The position numbers were made by a program, and so were the translations under genes. A DNA stretch of 64,000 bases from NCBI RefSeq assembly GCF_018595715.1, contig NZ_JAHEOJ010000020.1, positions 1 through 64,000 on the forward strand, written 5' to 3'. The stretch is from Glaciecola sp. XM2. Its GTDB lineage: Bacteria > Pseudomonadota > Gammaproteobacteria > Enterobacterales > Alteromonadaceae. Below are positions 16,209 through 25,158 of this stretch, one piece after another; the stretch's first letter is position 1; every line of letters starts with the position of its first letter. The notes beneath the pieces were generated by a model that made no database searches, was not told the DNA's origin, and saw only the letters and a list, made by a program, of their open reading frames with translations.

Positions 16209-17618
16209 TTACACGCTGTAATACATATCGAATTCAACTGGTGAAGTCGTCATATTCAACTTCTCTACTTCAGCTGATTTAAGCTCAATGTATGCATCAA
16301 TCATTTCATCGCTCATTACACCGCCAGCGGTTAAGAACTCGCGATCAGCATCTAGCGCTGCTAATGCCATTTCAAGTGAACTTGCGACCGTAGGGATGCT
16401 TGCCGCTTCTTCTGCTGGAAGGTCGTACAAATCTTTATCCATAGAGTCACCAGGATGGATTTTGTTCTTAATTCCGTCAAGGCCAGCCATCAACATTGCA
16501 GCAAATGCCAAGTAAGGATTTGCTGTTGGGTCTGGGAATCGTACTTCGATTCTTCTTGCTTTGTCGCTTGTTACATATGGAATACGGATAGATGCACTGC
16601 GGTTACGGGCTGAGTATGCCAACATTACCGGTGCTTCGAATCCAGGTACTAAACGCTTGTAGCTGTTCGTTGAAGCGTTTGCGAAAGCATTGATTGCGCG
16701 CGCATGTTTGATAATGCCGCCAATGTAGAACAAGGCTTCTTCAGAAAGACCTGCATACTTATCACCTGCAAAGATGTTCTTACCGTCTTTACTGATGGAT
16801 TGGTGACAGTGCATACCAGAACCGTTATCACCTACAAGAGGCTTAGGCATGAATGTCGCAGATTTACCATACGCATGAGCAACATTGTGCACAACATACT
16901 TATAAATTTGGATCTCGTCGGCTTTAGCCACAAGTGAGTTAAACAGACACGCGATCTCGTTTTGACCTGCGGTAGCAACTTCATGGTGATGCGCTTCAAC
17001 CGTTAGTCCCATTTCTTCCATGACCATACACATAGCGGCACGAATATCATGTGCAGAATCTACAGGTGGTACTGGGAAATAACCGCCTTTAACGCCAGGA
17101 CGGTGAGCCATGTTTCCGCCTTCATAGTCAGCACCTGAATTCCATTTTGCTTCTTCTGAATCGATAGCATAAAAAGAACCGGCCATATCTGTGTGGAATT
17201 TAACATCGTCAAATAAGAAAAATTCTGGCTCTGGACCAAACAATACCGTATCACCAATGCCGGTAGATTTAAGATACTCTTCAGCACGTCGGGCAACAGA
17301 GCGAGGGTCACGAGAGTAACCTTGCATAGTAGACGGCTCTAAAACGTCACAACGAATATTAATTTGTGTTTCTTCAGCAAATGGGTCGAGTACAGCGGTA
17401 GAAGGATCTGGCATTAACACCATGTCTGATTCGTTGATTCCTTTCCATCCAGCGATAGACGAACCGTCAAACATCTTACCTTCTTCAAAGAAATCGTCGT
17501 CAACTTGGTGTGAAGGGATTGATACGTGTTGCTCTTTCCCTTTTGTGTCTGTAAAGCGCAAGTCAATAAATTTTGCTTCGCTTTCTTTTATCAATTCTAA
17601 TGCCGACTCTATTGACAT
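16209..17618 (-). CDS. glnA: Glutamine synthetase, type I
   Basis: The enzyme makes glutamine from glutamate, ammonia and ATP as a dodecamer and is the central step of ammonia assimilation. It has 469 residues, the same as E. coli GlnA. Signatures are [17 protein letters not shown] near residue 50, the metal-site [12 protein letters not shown] near 126, GSGMHCHQS near 266, NRSASIRIP near 344, and the adenylylation segment DLYDLPAEE with Tyr near 397, so GlnE control is expected. The start ATG at 17618 has a strong TCCTCC complement (17623-17628). A longer frame to 17678 is not needed. A sigma-54 promoter and NtrC sites lie upstream. Confidence 0.98.
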   Translation of the reverse strand: MSIESALELIKESEAKFIDLRFTDTKGKEQHVSIPSHQVDDDFFEEGKMFDGSSIAGWKGINESDMVLMPDPSTAVLDPFAEETQINIRCDVLEPSTMQGYSRDPRSVARRAEEYLKSTGIGDTVLFGPEPEFFLFDDVKFHTDMAGSFYAIDSEEAKWNSGADYEGGNMAHRPGVKGGYFPVPPVDSAHDIRAAMCMVMEEMGLTVEAHHHEVATAGQNEIACLFNSLVAKADEIQIYKYVVHNVAHAYGKSATFMPKPLVGDNGSGMHCHQSISKDGKNIFAGDKYAGLSEEALFYIGGIIKHARAINAFANASTNSYKRLVPGFEAPVMLAYSARNRSASIRIPYVTSDKARRIEVRFPDPTANPYLAFAAMLMAGLDGIKNKIHPGDSMDKDLYDLPAEEAASIPTVASSLEMALAALDADREFLTAGGVMSDEMIDAYIELKSAEVEKLNMTTSPVEFDMYYSV

Positions 17619-17740
17619 ATTGTCCTCCAAAAAGTTTGTTGTGCGGATCACAAAGATAAGGTCGTCTGAGGAAATCACTGGTTTGTGAACACATTACTCG
17701 CTAAGACAGCAAATCTTTAGACATACCTGTTCTCACTATA

Positions 17741-17756
17741 AGCCATAATCATGCCA
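17741..17756 (-). promoter_or_regulatory. Sigma-54 (RpoN) promoter of glnA
   Basis: The minus-strand sequence TGGCATGATTATGGCT matches the consensus TGGCACR-N4-TTGCW except at two positions. It keeps the near-invariant GG (-24) and GC (-12) at exact spacing. The predicted transcription start is at 17730, giving a 5' leader of about 112 bases before the ATG at 17618. Confidence 0.82.
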
Positions 17757-17828
17757 TACACCATACAAATATAAGTGCTTGAATTTATGCATAAACATGA
17801 CGAATAACTCAAAACGCCTTTGGCTTTT

Positions 17829-17845
17829 CGCACTGACATGGTGCA
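17829..17845. promoter_or_regulatory. NtrC enhancer site 1 upstream of glnA
   Basis: CGCACT-N5-GGTGCA matches the NtrC dyad TGCACY-N5-RGTGCA in 11 of 12 arm positions. Its centre at 17837 is 107 bases upstream of the predicted sigma-54 start, essentially the -108 position known for the E. coli glnA enhancer. Confidence 0.8.
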
Positions 17846-17860
17846 AGCTAAACCTCTCAA

Positions 17861-17877
17861 ATACCCATTAAGGTGCA
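17861..17877. promoter_or_regulatory. NtrC enhancer half-site 2 upstream of glnA
   Basis: One perfect arm (GGTGCA at 17872-17877) sits at a weak left arm. The centre at 17869 is 32 bases (three helical turns) from site 1 and at about -139, matching the -140 position of the second glnA site in E. coli. Spacing supports it more than sequence does. Confidence 0.5.
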
Positions 17878-17888
17878 ACAAATATTGA

Positions 17889-17910
17889 GCCTCAAAGTTT
17901 CTTTTGAGGC
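17889..17910. repeat. Perfect inverted repeat in the glnA-typA gap
   Basis: Arms GCCTCAAA (17889-17896) and TTTGAGGC (17903-17910) with a 6-base loop. There is no T run. It lies just beyond the NtrC sites and before typA, so it could be an operator for typA or another glnA regulator. Confidence 0.4.
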
Positions 17911-18121
17911 CTATACTTACTCAACTTTATTCTAATTACGTTACGGTATGGTTAATCTGGTGTTTTTTTTTGTCAAAGTCGCCAAAAAGCCTCGTTTATT
18001 TAGCGAATTGATTAGCGCTCATTCACATAAAGCTGTACAATCCGCCGCCAATTGTCCCGCATCACGCTTTGCTTAATCGTAGGTAAATGTCAGTTATGCG
18101 TTTTTTGTTTTGAGAGTAAAT

Positions 18122-19957
18122 ATGTCAGCTTCAATCGCTAATCTAAGAAATATCGCTATCATAGCCCACGTCGACCATGGAAAAACTACTTTGGTTGATA
18201 AGTTGCTACAGCAGTCGGGCACGCTACAAAGTCGCGGTGACGCCGAAGAACGCGTTATGGATTCAAACGATATCGAAAAAGAGCGCGGCATCACAATCTT
18301 GGCAAAGAACACTGCCATTAACTGGAATGATTACCGCATCAACATCGTTGACACCCCAGGACACGCTGATTTTGGTGGTGAAGTAGAGCGAGTGATGTCA
18401 ATGGTAGACTCTGTTTTGTTACTTGTTGACGCGCAAGAAGGTCCAATGCCACAAACTCGTTTTGTGACGCAAAAAGCATTTGCGCAAGGCCTTAAACCAA
18501 TCGTGGTCATCAACAAAATTGATAAGCCTGGCGCACGCCCTGATTGGGTAATGGACCAAGTATTTGATTTGTTCGATAACTTAGGCGCAACAGACGAGCA
18601 GTTAGACTTCCAAGTCGTTTATGCATCTGCGCTTAACGGTTGGGCATCTATGGATGCAGATACACCAAGCGATGATATGACGCCGTTGTTCGAAACGATT
18701 GTTAACCAAGTTGAAGCACCCGATGCAGACGCAAATGGCCCTTTCCAAATGCAAATATCTCAACTTGATTATAACAGCTATGTTGGTGTTATTGGCGTTG
18801 GTCGTATCAAACGCGGAAGAGTAAAGATAAATCAGCAAGTAACCGTTGCCATGGCCAATGGTCAAAAGCGCAATGGTAAAATAGGAAAAGTGCTGGGTTA
18901 CATGGGCCTTGAACGCCATGATGTTGAAGAGGGGACTGCCGGGGACATCGTTGCCATTACCGGTCTTGGCGAATTGAAAATCTCCGACACAGTATGTGAT
19001 GTAAACACCGTTGAAGCGTTACCTTTATTATCGGTTGATGAACCAACAGTTACTATGACATTCCAAGTAAATACCTCGCCGTTTTCGGGTAAAGAAGGTA
19101 AATACGTCACTTCACGTAACATTCTAGAGCGCTTACAAAACGAATTAATTCACAACGTAGCCCTACGTGTTGAAGAGACTGAGGATCCAGATAAATTTAG
19201 AGTATCAGGACGTGGTGAACTTCACTTAGGTATCTTAATAGAGAATATGCGTCGTGAAGGGTATGAGCTAGCGGTATCTCGTCCTGAAGTTATTCTTAAA
19301 GAAGAAAACGGTCAGTTAATGGAACCGTTTGAAACTCTTACTATCGATTGTGAAGAGCAAAACCAAGGTTCAGTCATGGAGCAGTTAGGCTTACGTAAAG
19401 CTGAACTAACAAACATGTCGCCAGATGGCCGTGGTCGTATTCGTATGGACTTTGTGATTCCAAGTCGAGGTTTAATTGGTTTCCAGACGGAATTTATGAC
19501 CATGACCTCAGGTTCTGGCTTGCTATATCATACATTCGACCACTACGGTCCTCACAAAGGCGGTACCATTGGTCAGCGTAAAAATGGCGTATTGATTGCT
19601 AATGCACAAGGTAAAGCATTAACCAACGCTTTGTTTAACTTACAAGAGCGCGGTCGCTTATTTATCGGTCATGGTGTGGAAGTATACGAAGGCATGGTGA
19701 TTGGTATTCACAGTCGCGATAATGACCTGACGGTAAACGCACTTAAAGGTAAGCAGCTTACTAACGTTCGTGCATCTGGTACAGACGAAGCGCAAACATT
19801 GGTGCCACCAGTGAAGATGTCATTAGAACAAGCGCTTGAGTTTATCGATGATGATGAATTGGTAGAAGTGACTCCTGCTAGCATCAGGATTCGTAAGAAG
19901 AAACTGACCGAAAATGAGCGTAAGCGCGACTCACGAGCTAAATCTAAAGAAAGCTAG
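18122..19957 (+). CDS. typA: Translational GTPase TypA/BipA
   Basis: A 611-residue ribosome-associated GTPase related to EF-G and LepA, needed for ribosome assembly and growth at low temperature or stress in studied species. It has G1 AHVDHGKTT (near residue 16), G2 ERGITI, G3 DTPGHADF and G4 NKID. Domains II, III and V follow, then the TypA-specific C-terminal domain ([14 protein letters not shown] near 475, [13 protein letters not shown] near 525). I set the start at ATG 18122 ([10 protein letters not shown]); an in-frame TTG at 18110 lies over the GAGAG ribosome site and is unlikely. A strong terminator follows. Confidence 0.97.
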   Translation: MSASIANLRNIAIIAHVDHGKTTLVDKLLQQSGTLQSRGDAEERVMDSNDIEKERGITILAKNTAINWNDYRINIVDTPGHADFGGEVERVMSMVDSVLLLVDAQEGPMPQTRFVTQKAFAQGLKPIVVINKIDKPGARPDWVMDQVFDLFDNLGATDEQLDFQVVYASALNGWASMDADTPSDDMTPLFETIVNQVEAPDADANGPFQMQISQLDYNSYVGVIGVGRIKRGRVKINQQVTVAMANGQKRNGKIGKVLGYMGLERHDVEEGTAGDIVAITGLGELKISDTVCDVNTVEALPLLSVDEPTVTMTFQVNTSPFSGKEGKYVTSRNILERLQNELIHNVALRVEETEDPDKFRVSGRGELHLGILIENMRREGYELAVSRPEVILKEENGQLMEPFETLTIDCEEQNQGSVMEQLGLRKAELTNMSPDGRGRIRMDFVIPSRGLIGFQTEFMTMTSGSGLLYHTFDHYGPHKGGTIGQRKNGVLIANAQGKALTNALFNLQERGRLFIGHGVEVYEGMVIGIHSRDNDLTVNALKGKQLTNVRASGTDEAQTLVPPVKMSLEQALEFIDDDELVEVTPASIRIRKKKLTENERKRDSRAKSKES

Positions 19958-19980
19958 TGTTCGTTTAGTAACGACTTTAA

Positions 19981-20010
19981 AGCGCCCACTCATTTATAGT
20001 GGGCGTTTTT
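19981..20010 (+). terminator. Terminator of typA
   Basis: Arms CGCCCACT (19983-19990) and AGTGGGCG (19998-20005) with a 7-base loop are followed by a T run at 20006-20010 that continues after one G. Confidence 0.93.
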
Positions 20011-20150
20011 GTTTTTAGGTTGAACAACTTTGCAAGGGCAAGACTATCGCCTCCCCCCTAATTATAATCTAGCGTGCTTATCTGAAATGATATCTAAGTG
20101 AATGTCGTTAAATCTAGCTTCTCAACAGCAGCACTTTTAAAGCAATGAGA

Positions 20151-20939
20151 CTAGGTCAGCTTTGAGATCAAGTACTCACTCACTCTTTGCATGATGGAAG
20201 AAGGTAAATAACGTTGTGAGTAATACACCATTTTGGCACGCTTGCCTGGCATCACTATGGCTTTGCGTTTTTCTAGGCCTTCAATGATTTGCGAGCAGGC
20301 ATCGTTGACCGTCAGCGTTCCGGCCATGTCTTTGAGCACTTTTGTCGCTGGGTGGATGCTCTTTGCCTCGGTTTGCACCATCGGTGTGTCTACAGATGGT
20401 GGGCAAATTAAACTTACGTCAATCCCTAGCGGTTTAAGCTCAAGTTGAAGGGCTTTTCCTAAGCCCACAACGGCAAACTTAGATGCACTATATGCTGAGT
20501 ATCCATACACGCCCGTAAGGCCGGCCATCGAAGCAAGTAATCCTAATTGCGCACCATTTTCTAAATGTGGAATGACTGCTGCAACCACGTTTCGTGTGCC
20601 AATCACGTTAATGTCCATGATCTGTTGAAACTCATTGTTAGATATTTGCATAAAAGGTTTTGAAATTAAGATCCCAGCACAGTGTATGCATATGTCTATT
20701 TGCCCGAAACTGCGCATGGCATAATCTAATTGCTGCTGCAGTGTCACCGACTCGCTGATGTCCACATGAAAAGCGGCTACCTTTTGTTGCATGCTGGCGG
20801 CGGTTTTAAGCGCTTGCAGAAACGTTTCGTCGGCGGTCATATCGCACAACAATAGACTGTAACCTTTGGCCAAGTAATCCTTAGCAAGTTGCTTACCTAA
20901 CCCGCTTGCGTAACCGGTGATAAAAACTGAAGATGAGAT
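20151..20939 (-). CDS. Short-chain dehydrogenase/reductase with apparent ATC start
   Basis: An NAD(P)-dependent oxidoreductase of the SDR family. The catalytic YSASK (Tyr-x3-Lys) with upstream Ser in LLASMAG is clear, as is the CAG-type structural motif (IHCAGIL). The first TTG start (20873) would cut off the cofactor-binding loop. The same frame continues upstream through a perfect TGYASGLG motif to ATC at 20939-20937, and then to an in-frame TAG without any ATG, GTG or TTG. An AGGTAGG ribosome-like element lies about 7 bases before the ATC. I therefore give the 262-residue form, with a non-standard start, a lost start or a sequencing error left open. Substrate unknown. Confidence 0.75.
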   Translation of the reverse strand: MSSSVFITGYASGLGKQLAKDYLAKGYSLLLCDMTADETFLQALKTAASMQQKVAAFHVDISESVTLQQQLDYAMRSFGQIDICIHCAGILISKPFMQISNNEFQQIMDINVIGTRNVVAAVIPHLENGAQLGLLASMAGLTGVYGYSAYSASKFAVVGLGKALQLELKPLGIDVSLICPPSVDTPMVQTEAKSIHPATKVLKDMAGTLTVNDACSQIIEGLEKRKAIVMPGKRAKMVYYSQRYLPSSIMQRVSEYLISKLT

Positions 20940-21109
20940 AACCGCACCTACCTAATATAAAAAGACACTACATTTTAGAACACTTTAGCCTTGATGTGGA
21001 CTAATTCACACTTTGATATGCACCTTTTTTGCATTCGCGACAAAAAGCCAATTTACCTGTTTATTTGAAATGTTAGTATGTGCACAAATGCCATTACATG
21101 ATAGTCCAT

Positions 21110-22237
21110 ATGAATTTTGATACACGCCATGACCGCTCGCCATCTTTTGCCTACAAATGGGAAAAATATAAAGGGAAAGATATCATTCCGTGTTGGATTG
21201 CAGACACCGAGTTTAGATGCGCTCAACCGATTATAGATGTGTTAAAAGAGCGCTCGGAACATGGTTTATTTGGCTATACGCTTCCAAAACATCATGAGCC
21301 TGCCATTTCTGCCATCGTGCAGTGGTGTAAAAAACGCTACGACTGGGCAGTTCATCCAAGTTGGATTGTATGGACGCCAGGTGTTGTGCCCGCCTTTAAT
21401 ATGGCAAGCAGAGCGTTCTGTGGGGAAGGTGAAGGCATTATTGTGCAAACGCCTAACTACCCCCCTTTATTGGCTGCGCCTGCTATAAATAAGCGCGAGC
21501 AATTGTGTGTTCCAACCGTGCTCGAAAACGGACGATGGACTTTGGATCTAAATGTGCTTGAAGAGCATGCTGCAAAACCATCGAGCAAACTTTTTATCAT
21601 GTGTAACCCTATGAACCCCAGCGGCTCGGTTATGACAAAAGATGAGCTTGATAAGGTGGCAGACATTTGCAATCGCCATGGCGTGACCATTTGTAGTGAC
21701 GAAATCCACTGTGATCTCATCTTAGATGATTTAACCCATATTCCAGCTTCAAAGCACGAGGCCTTATCGCAAAACTCAATCACGCTAATGGCTGCTAGCA
21801 AAACGTTTAATATTGCTGGGTTAGGGACATCCTTTGCAATTATTCCCGATGTAAAGACTCGGCAACAGTTTGTCTCTGCGGGGGCAGGCATTGTGCCATG
21901 GGTCACGGTGATGGGCTTATCTGCCACCGAAGCGGCCTTTACTCGGTGTGATGATTGGTATCTGGCGCAACGCAAGTACCTGCGTGATAACCGTGATTAT
22001 TTATTGAGAGAAATAAATCAAATTAACGGTTTGCGTGCATACTCCCCACAAGCTACCTTCTTGATGTGGGTAGATGCTAGCGGCCTAGGAGTGGAAGATA
22101 CGCAGCAATGGTGTGAACAACGCGGGGTTGGGCCTTCGCCAGGGCGAGACTTTGGCGCTCCAGATTTTTTTCGTGTGAATTTTGGTTGCGCAAAATCTTA
22201 CCTAGAAGAGATAGTGACGAGGCTGTCAGTGCCATAG
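21110..22237 (+). CDS. PatB/MalY-type PLP aminotransferase (cystathionine beta-lyase)
   Basis: A 375-residue fold-type I PLP enzyme. FGYTLP near residue 60, the NPMNPSG motif near residue 167, SDEIHCDL near 193, and the Schiff-base Lys in MAASKTFNIAGLGTS near 230 are the family signature of PatB/MalY. The C-terminal FFRVNFGCAK holds the carboxylate-binding Arg. It likely cleaves cystathionine or related C-S substrates, or acts as an aminotransferase. I chose ATG 21110 (MNFDTRHDR), where family similarity begins. In-frame ATG 21098 and GTG 21080 would add 4 or 10 residues. No start has a clear ribosome site. Confidence 0.88.
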   Translation: MNFDTRHDRSPSFAYKWEKYKGKDIIPCWIADTEFRCAQPIIDVLKERSEHGLFGYTLPKHHEPAISAIVQWCKKRYDWAVHPSWIVWTPGVVPAFNMASRAFCGEGEGIIVQTPNYPPLLAAPAINKREQLCVPTVLENGRWTLDLNVLEEHAAKPSSKLFIMCNPMNPSGSVMTKDELDKVADICNRHGVTICSDEIHCDLILDDLTHIPASKHEALSQNSITLMAASKTFNIAGLGTSFAIIPDVKTRQQFVSAGAGIVPWVTVMGLSATEAAFTRCDDWYLAQRKYLRDNRDYLLREINQINGLRAYSPQATFLMWVDASGLGVEDTQQWCEQRGVGPSPGRDFGAPDFFRVNFGCAKSYLEEIVTRLSVP

Positions 22238-22358
22238 TAAAGTCGACCCGCGTGCTTAAAAAACGCGTAAAATCAGATAGGTGCAATTTTTACTGACTAC
22301 TGCTACTATTTATCGAGTAGGTATGTGAATAAAAACTAAATAAGATAATTATAATATT

Positions 22359-23174
22359 GTGCTAAAACATATCATGACTTGCAGCCTGTTAGTCAGTGCG
22401 TTTTTTATCAACGCATCGACTTTGCCGACCGCGCAAATCGCCATTATCGTTGATGATATGGGCGGCAAACCCAATGATGATATTGCATTCTCGTTGGACA
22501 AAAATATCACCTTTTCTATTTTGCCGCACACGCCATATTCCACTGAATTTTCATATCGAGCGGCTCAGCAAAACCGTGAGGTGATGCTGCATATGCCAAT
22601 GGAGTCCCTTAACGATAATGCTTTAGGCGAAGGGCCTATTTTGTCGAATATGTATCCCCAGCAAATTCAGCAGGCGCTGATGGCGGCGCTAGCCACGGTT
22701 CCTCATGCTGTTGGCGTGAACAATCATATGGGCAGTAAAGTGACGCAGATGACCTTACCTATGCAGAGTGTTATGCGGGTGTTATCGCAAAACAATTTGT
22801 TTTTTGTCGACAGTCGAACCACGCGTTTTACAAAAGCTCGTAGTATTGCCAATCAATATGGGGTGACTACTGCAAGCCGACATGTATTTTTAGACCATCT
22901 GCAAACGATGGACTTTTTACAGCAACAATTTGATCTACTCATTGCAAAAGGGCGCAAACACGGTAAGGCCATTGGTATTGCTCATCCACACGAACAAACC
23001 CTGGCATTTTTACACAATGCGCTTGATGATTTGCCCGAAGATGTGGTTTTGATTACCGTCAGTCAGTATTTGCAAGAAACCGATAAATTCCGAATAAACC
23101 CTAAGTTGGCCCGAGCAAGTCAACAACCTATACAAGATACTCAAACCCAGTTAGAGAGTGTTACTCCTGACTAG
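22359..23174 (+). CDS. Divergent polysaccharide deacetylase family protein (YibQ-like)
   Basis: A 271-residue exported protein. The signal peptide covers about residues 1-20 (GTG start at 22359; ATG 22374 is an alternative). The mature protein has the family-defining AIIVDDMGG near residue 28, SILPHTPYS, VMLHMPMES, GVNNHMGSKVT, FFVDSRTT and IGIAHPHEQT. These are the divergent polysaccharide deacetylase (DUF610/YibQ) motifs on a NodB-like barrel, with Asp and His positions for metal binding. In E. coli the homologue sits near the EnvC amidase activator; no envC is next to it here. The biological substrate is unknown. Confidence 0.87.
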   Translation: MLKHIMTCSLLVSAFFINASTLPTAQIAIIVDDMGGKPNDDIAFSLDKNITFSILPHTPYSTEFSYRAAQQNREVMLHMPMESLNDNALGEGPILSNMYPQQIQQALMAALATVPHAVGVNNHMGSKVTQMTLPMQSVMRVLSQNNLFFVDSRTTRFTKARSIANQYGVTTASRHVFLDHLQTMDFLQQQFDLLIAKGRKHGKAIGIAHPHEQTLAFLHNALDDLPEDVVLITVSQYLQETDKFRINPKLARASQQPIQDTQTQLESVTPD

Positions 23175-23255
23175 GCATGCTAATGTAATCGCGTTGTTGA
23201 TTATTTTACCGCCCCAATAACTAGATGAGTTTCACATCAAGAATATGGTGATTAT

Positions 23256-23792
23256 ATGCAAGAAAAAGTATTAGCAAGTGCAACCTTTGACCCGAAGGTA
23301 AAACGATATTGGTTAGTGTTTTGGCTACTATTGTGTATGGCGACTGTTATGGCGATCCCGCTGATACCTATTGTGGTGATTGTTGTGTTATTTGTTGCGC
23401 AACGTATGTTAGATGCGATGTCTGCTGAGTTACTTGAGCGAAAGTTAGTGGTTAAACGCGGCATTTTATTTAAAGTTGAGAAATCGATTCCGCTCGAAAA
23501 GATAACCGATGTTGGGATGATTCAAGGACCTTTGATGAGAGCCTTTGGTCTTCATCATTTAAATTTTGAAACTGCAGGTCAATCTGGACCAGGTGCTTTA
23601 GTTTCGATGCTTGGCATTGAGCATCCAGCTGAGTTTCGCGAGAAAATATTGGCGCAAAAAGACAAGATTTCGGGGAGTTTTCAATCAGAAGCCAAAGCAA
23701 GCTCAGCCGGTGATGATGAGATGACTCAGCTTCTCGCCAGTGTAAAAAGAATAGAGGCCTTACTCGAGCAATCAGTCAATAAACCTAAATAG
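23256..23792 (+). CDS. Bacterial PH-domain membrane protein (bPH2/YdbS-like)
   Basis: A 178-residue protein. Two membrane helices (about residues 22-50) are followed by a bacterial PH-like domain (about 60-140) with the KRGILFKVEKSIPLEKITD and GHHxLNFETAGQSG-type segments common to DUF304 proteins. The last 35 residues are an acidic and then basic helix that may form a coiled coil. Function is not known; such proteins are structural membrane-associated factors. It follows the deacetylase gene by 81 bases and is well separated from the next gene. Confidence 0.82.
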   Translation: MQEKVLASATFDPKVKRYWLVFWLLLCMATVMAIPLIPIVVIVVLFVAQRMLDAMSAELLERKLVVKRGILFKVEKSIPLEKITDVGMIQGPLMRAFGLHHLNFETAGQSGPGALVSMLGIEHPAEFREKILAQKDKISGSFQSEAKASSAGDDEMTQLLASVKRIEALLEQSVNKPK

Positions 23793-23919
23793 TTCGAAAA
23801 CGTATTCTTAATCGCGCCACCCAAAAGGTGACGAGGGATTTAGCAAATTCTGCCTTGCCAAGGAAACTCTGCGCTTGAAGAGTAATTAATTGCCTAAATA
23901 AACATCGCACATTAGCAAT

Positions 23920-23942
23920 TTGATGTTATACTATATCATTCG
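23920..23942. promoter_or_regulatory. Zur-like operator upstream of the MerC-family gene
   Basis: The central palindrome TGTTATA-C-TATA-TCA closely follows the gammaproteobacterial Zur box (TGTTATA-N-TATAACA with A/T flanks). By eye there is one mismatch in the 15-base core (ATGTTATA/TATATCAT). It starts 82 bases before the MerC-protein ATG and no other gene lies between. No zur gene is in this window. Confidence 0.6.
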
Positions 23943-24001
23943 ATGTGGCGCTAAGTGCGCTGCGAAAGTGCAATGTTAAACATTAGGCTATATTACCGTA
24001 C

Positions 24002-24445
24002 ATGAAAAGCTCTGATATCTCGCTTACCGCTGACAAGTTAGAAGCGATGCCTGAAAAGGCGACAGCTCGCAGAATCAATAATCGCGTTTTAGATAAAATG
24101 GGTGTATGGGTGTCTGCAATGTGTGGTATCCACTGTTTGATTCTGCCTATTTTACTGCCAGCTTTACCAATTATCGCGTCAACCTTCGTGGCGCAAGATT
24201 GGTTTGAACGCAGTATTCTTACCATCTCTATTATCATCGGATTTGCGGCCCTATTTATCGGGTTCCGCCAATATCATCGTCAGCTCTATCCTATGTATTC
24301 ACTCGGTCTAGGCGCGGTCATATATTGGAATAAAGATATTTTCGGCCATGACTATGAGCCATTCACCGTGGCTGCGGGCGCTTTGTTCATAATCGCTGCG
24401 CATTTGATTAATTTGCGCTTGTGTAAGCAGTGTAAGGCTTGTTAA
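24002..24445 (+). CDS. MerC-domain membrane protein
   Basis: A 147-residue inner-membrane protein of the MerC family, known for mercuric ion uptake. There are four predicted helices after a 30-residue polar N-terminus. The first helix carries CGIHCLILPILLP, with the Cys and His expected to handle metal. A second Cys group ends the protein (LCKQCKAC). No mer operon is nearby, and the upstream Zur-like box points towards zinc rather than mercury. Its last four bases overlap the convergent GDPD gene (24442-24445). Confidence 0.83.
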   Translation: MKSSDISLTADKLEAMPEKATARRINNRVLDKMGVWVSAMCGIHCLILPILLPALPIIASTFVAQDWFERSILTISIIIGFAALFIGFRQYHRQLYPMYSLGLGAVIYWNKDIFGHDYEPFTVAAGALFIIAAHLINLRLCKQCKAC

Positions 24446-25158
24446 TCAGCTTGATTTAGTGCTGCTTGCGCCCACGTTACATCATCAGTAAAAATTCCAT
24501 CTACCCCAAACGAGTAAAGTAAACGAAGCAATCTTTCGTCATTTACCGTATAGCACCATACCTCAAGATCATTCAGATGAGCTTGTTTCACAAAGTTTTG
24601 GTCTACCAAATGTGCATCTATGGCAGCTATTTGCGCACCTAAGCGAATGACATCAGTAAAATAGCGATCATTATCCAAGGGTAAATGCGCAATTAATGCG
24701 CCAAGCCGAAGGTGGTTATCTAAATGTGTATCGCGCAACGTTTGTTGTAAGTCTACAAGTAGTGGATGATTAAATGACGATAGCACTATTTGTGCGGGGT
24801 GTTCTTTTGCGCAGCGACAAAGGGCTTCAATAAATGCTTGAGTGTTTTCAAGCGCCTTGATTTCAAGGTTAATCAATATTGGCGTATCAATAAGCGCAAA
24901 AAATTGCTCTAACGTGAGTACTTTATGCGTGGAATGCACCCTAAGTTCTGAAAGCTCACTGGGAGATAAGTCTGTCAAATATCCGCTCTGCTCGCTTAAA
25001 CGTTGCAGTTGGTAGTCGTGGTAGATAACGAAAGTATCACCTACTTGATGAACATCACATTCAATCGCCTTGGCGCCAGCATCTATTGCTTTTGTGAAAG
25101 CCTGCTCTGTGTTTTCGGGATAGTGAGCGCTTAGTCCGCGATGCGCAATTAGGAGCAT
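24442..25158 (-). CDS. Glycerophosphodiester phosphodiesterase
   Basis: A 238-residue cytoplasmic GDPD with a TIM-barrel fold that splits glycerophosphodiesters into glycerol-3-phosphate and an alcohol. Catalytic motifs are HRG (residues 6-8), ENTEQAF, IECDVH (metal-binding Glu and Asp near residue 38) and the second His in VIYHDY. NLEIKA gives the later Glu and Lys, and the C-terminal WTVN-type segment appears as CYTVNDE. There is no signal peptide, as in UgpQ. Its start overlaps the upstream EamA gene by 10 bases, so the two are translationally linked. Confidence 0.93.
   Translation of the reverse strand: MLLIAHRGLSAHYPENTEQAFTKAIDAGAKAIECDVHQVGDTFVIYHDYQLQRLSEQSGYLTDLSPSELSELRVHSTHKVLTLEQFFALIDTPILINLEIKALENTQAFIEALCRCAKEHPAQIVLSSFNHPLLVDLQQTLRDTHLDNHLRLGALIAHLPLDNDRYFTDVIRLGAQIAAIDAHLVDQNFVKQAHLNDLEVWCYTVNDERLLRLLYSFGVDGIFTDDVTWAQAALNQAD

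Larger units (their letters stand above)
17619..18121. other. Divergent glnA-typA intergenic region
   Basis: This 503-base gap has no credible gene. From glnA outward it holds a leader of about 112 bases, the sigma-54 promoter, two NtrC sites at phased spacing, and a perfect inverted repeat. Then come about 210 bases of AT-rich sequence in which the typA promoter must lie. I could not pick a convincing sigma-70 pair there. Confidence 0.7.
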
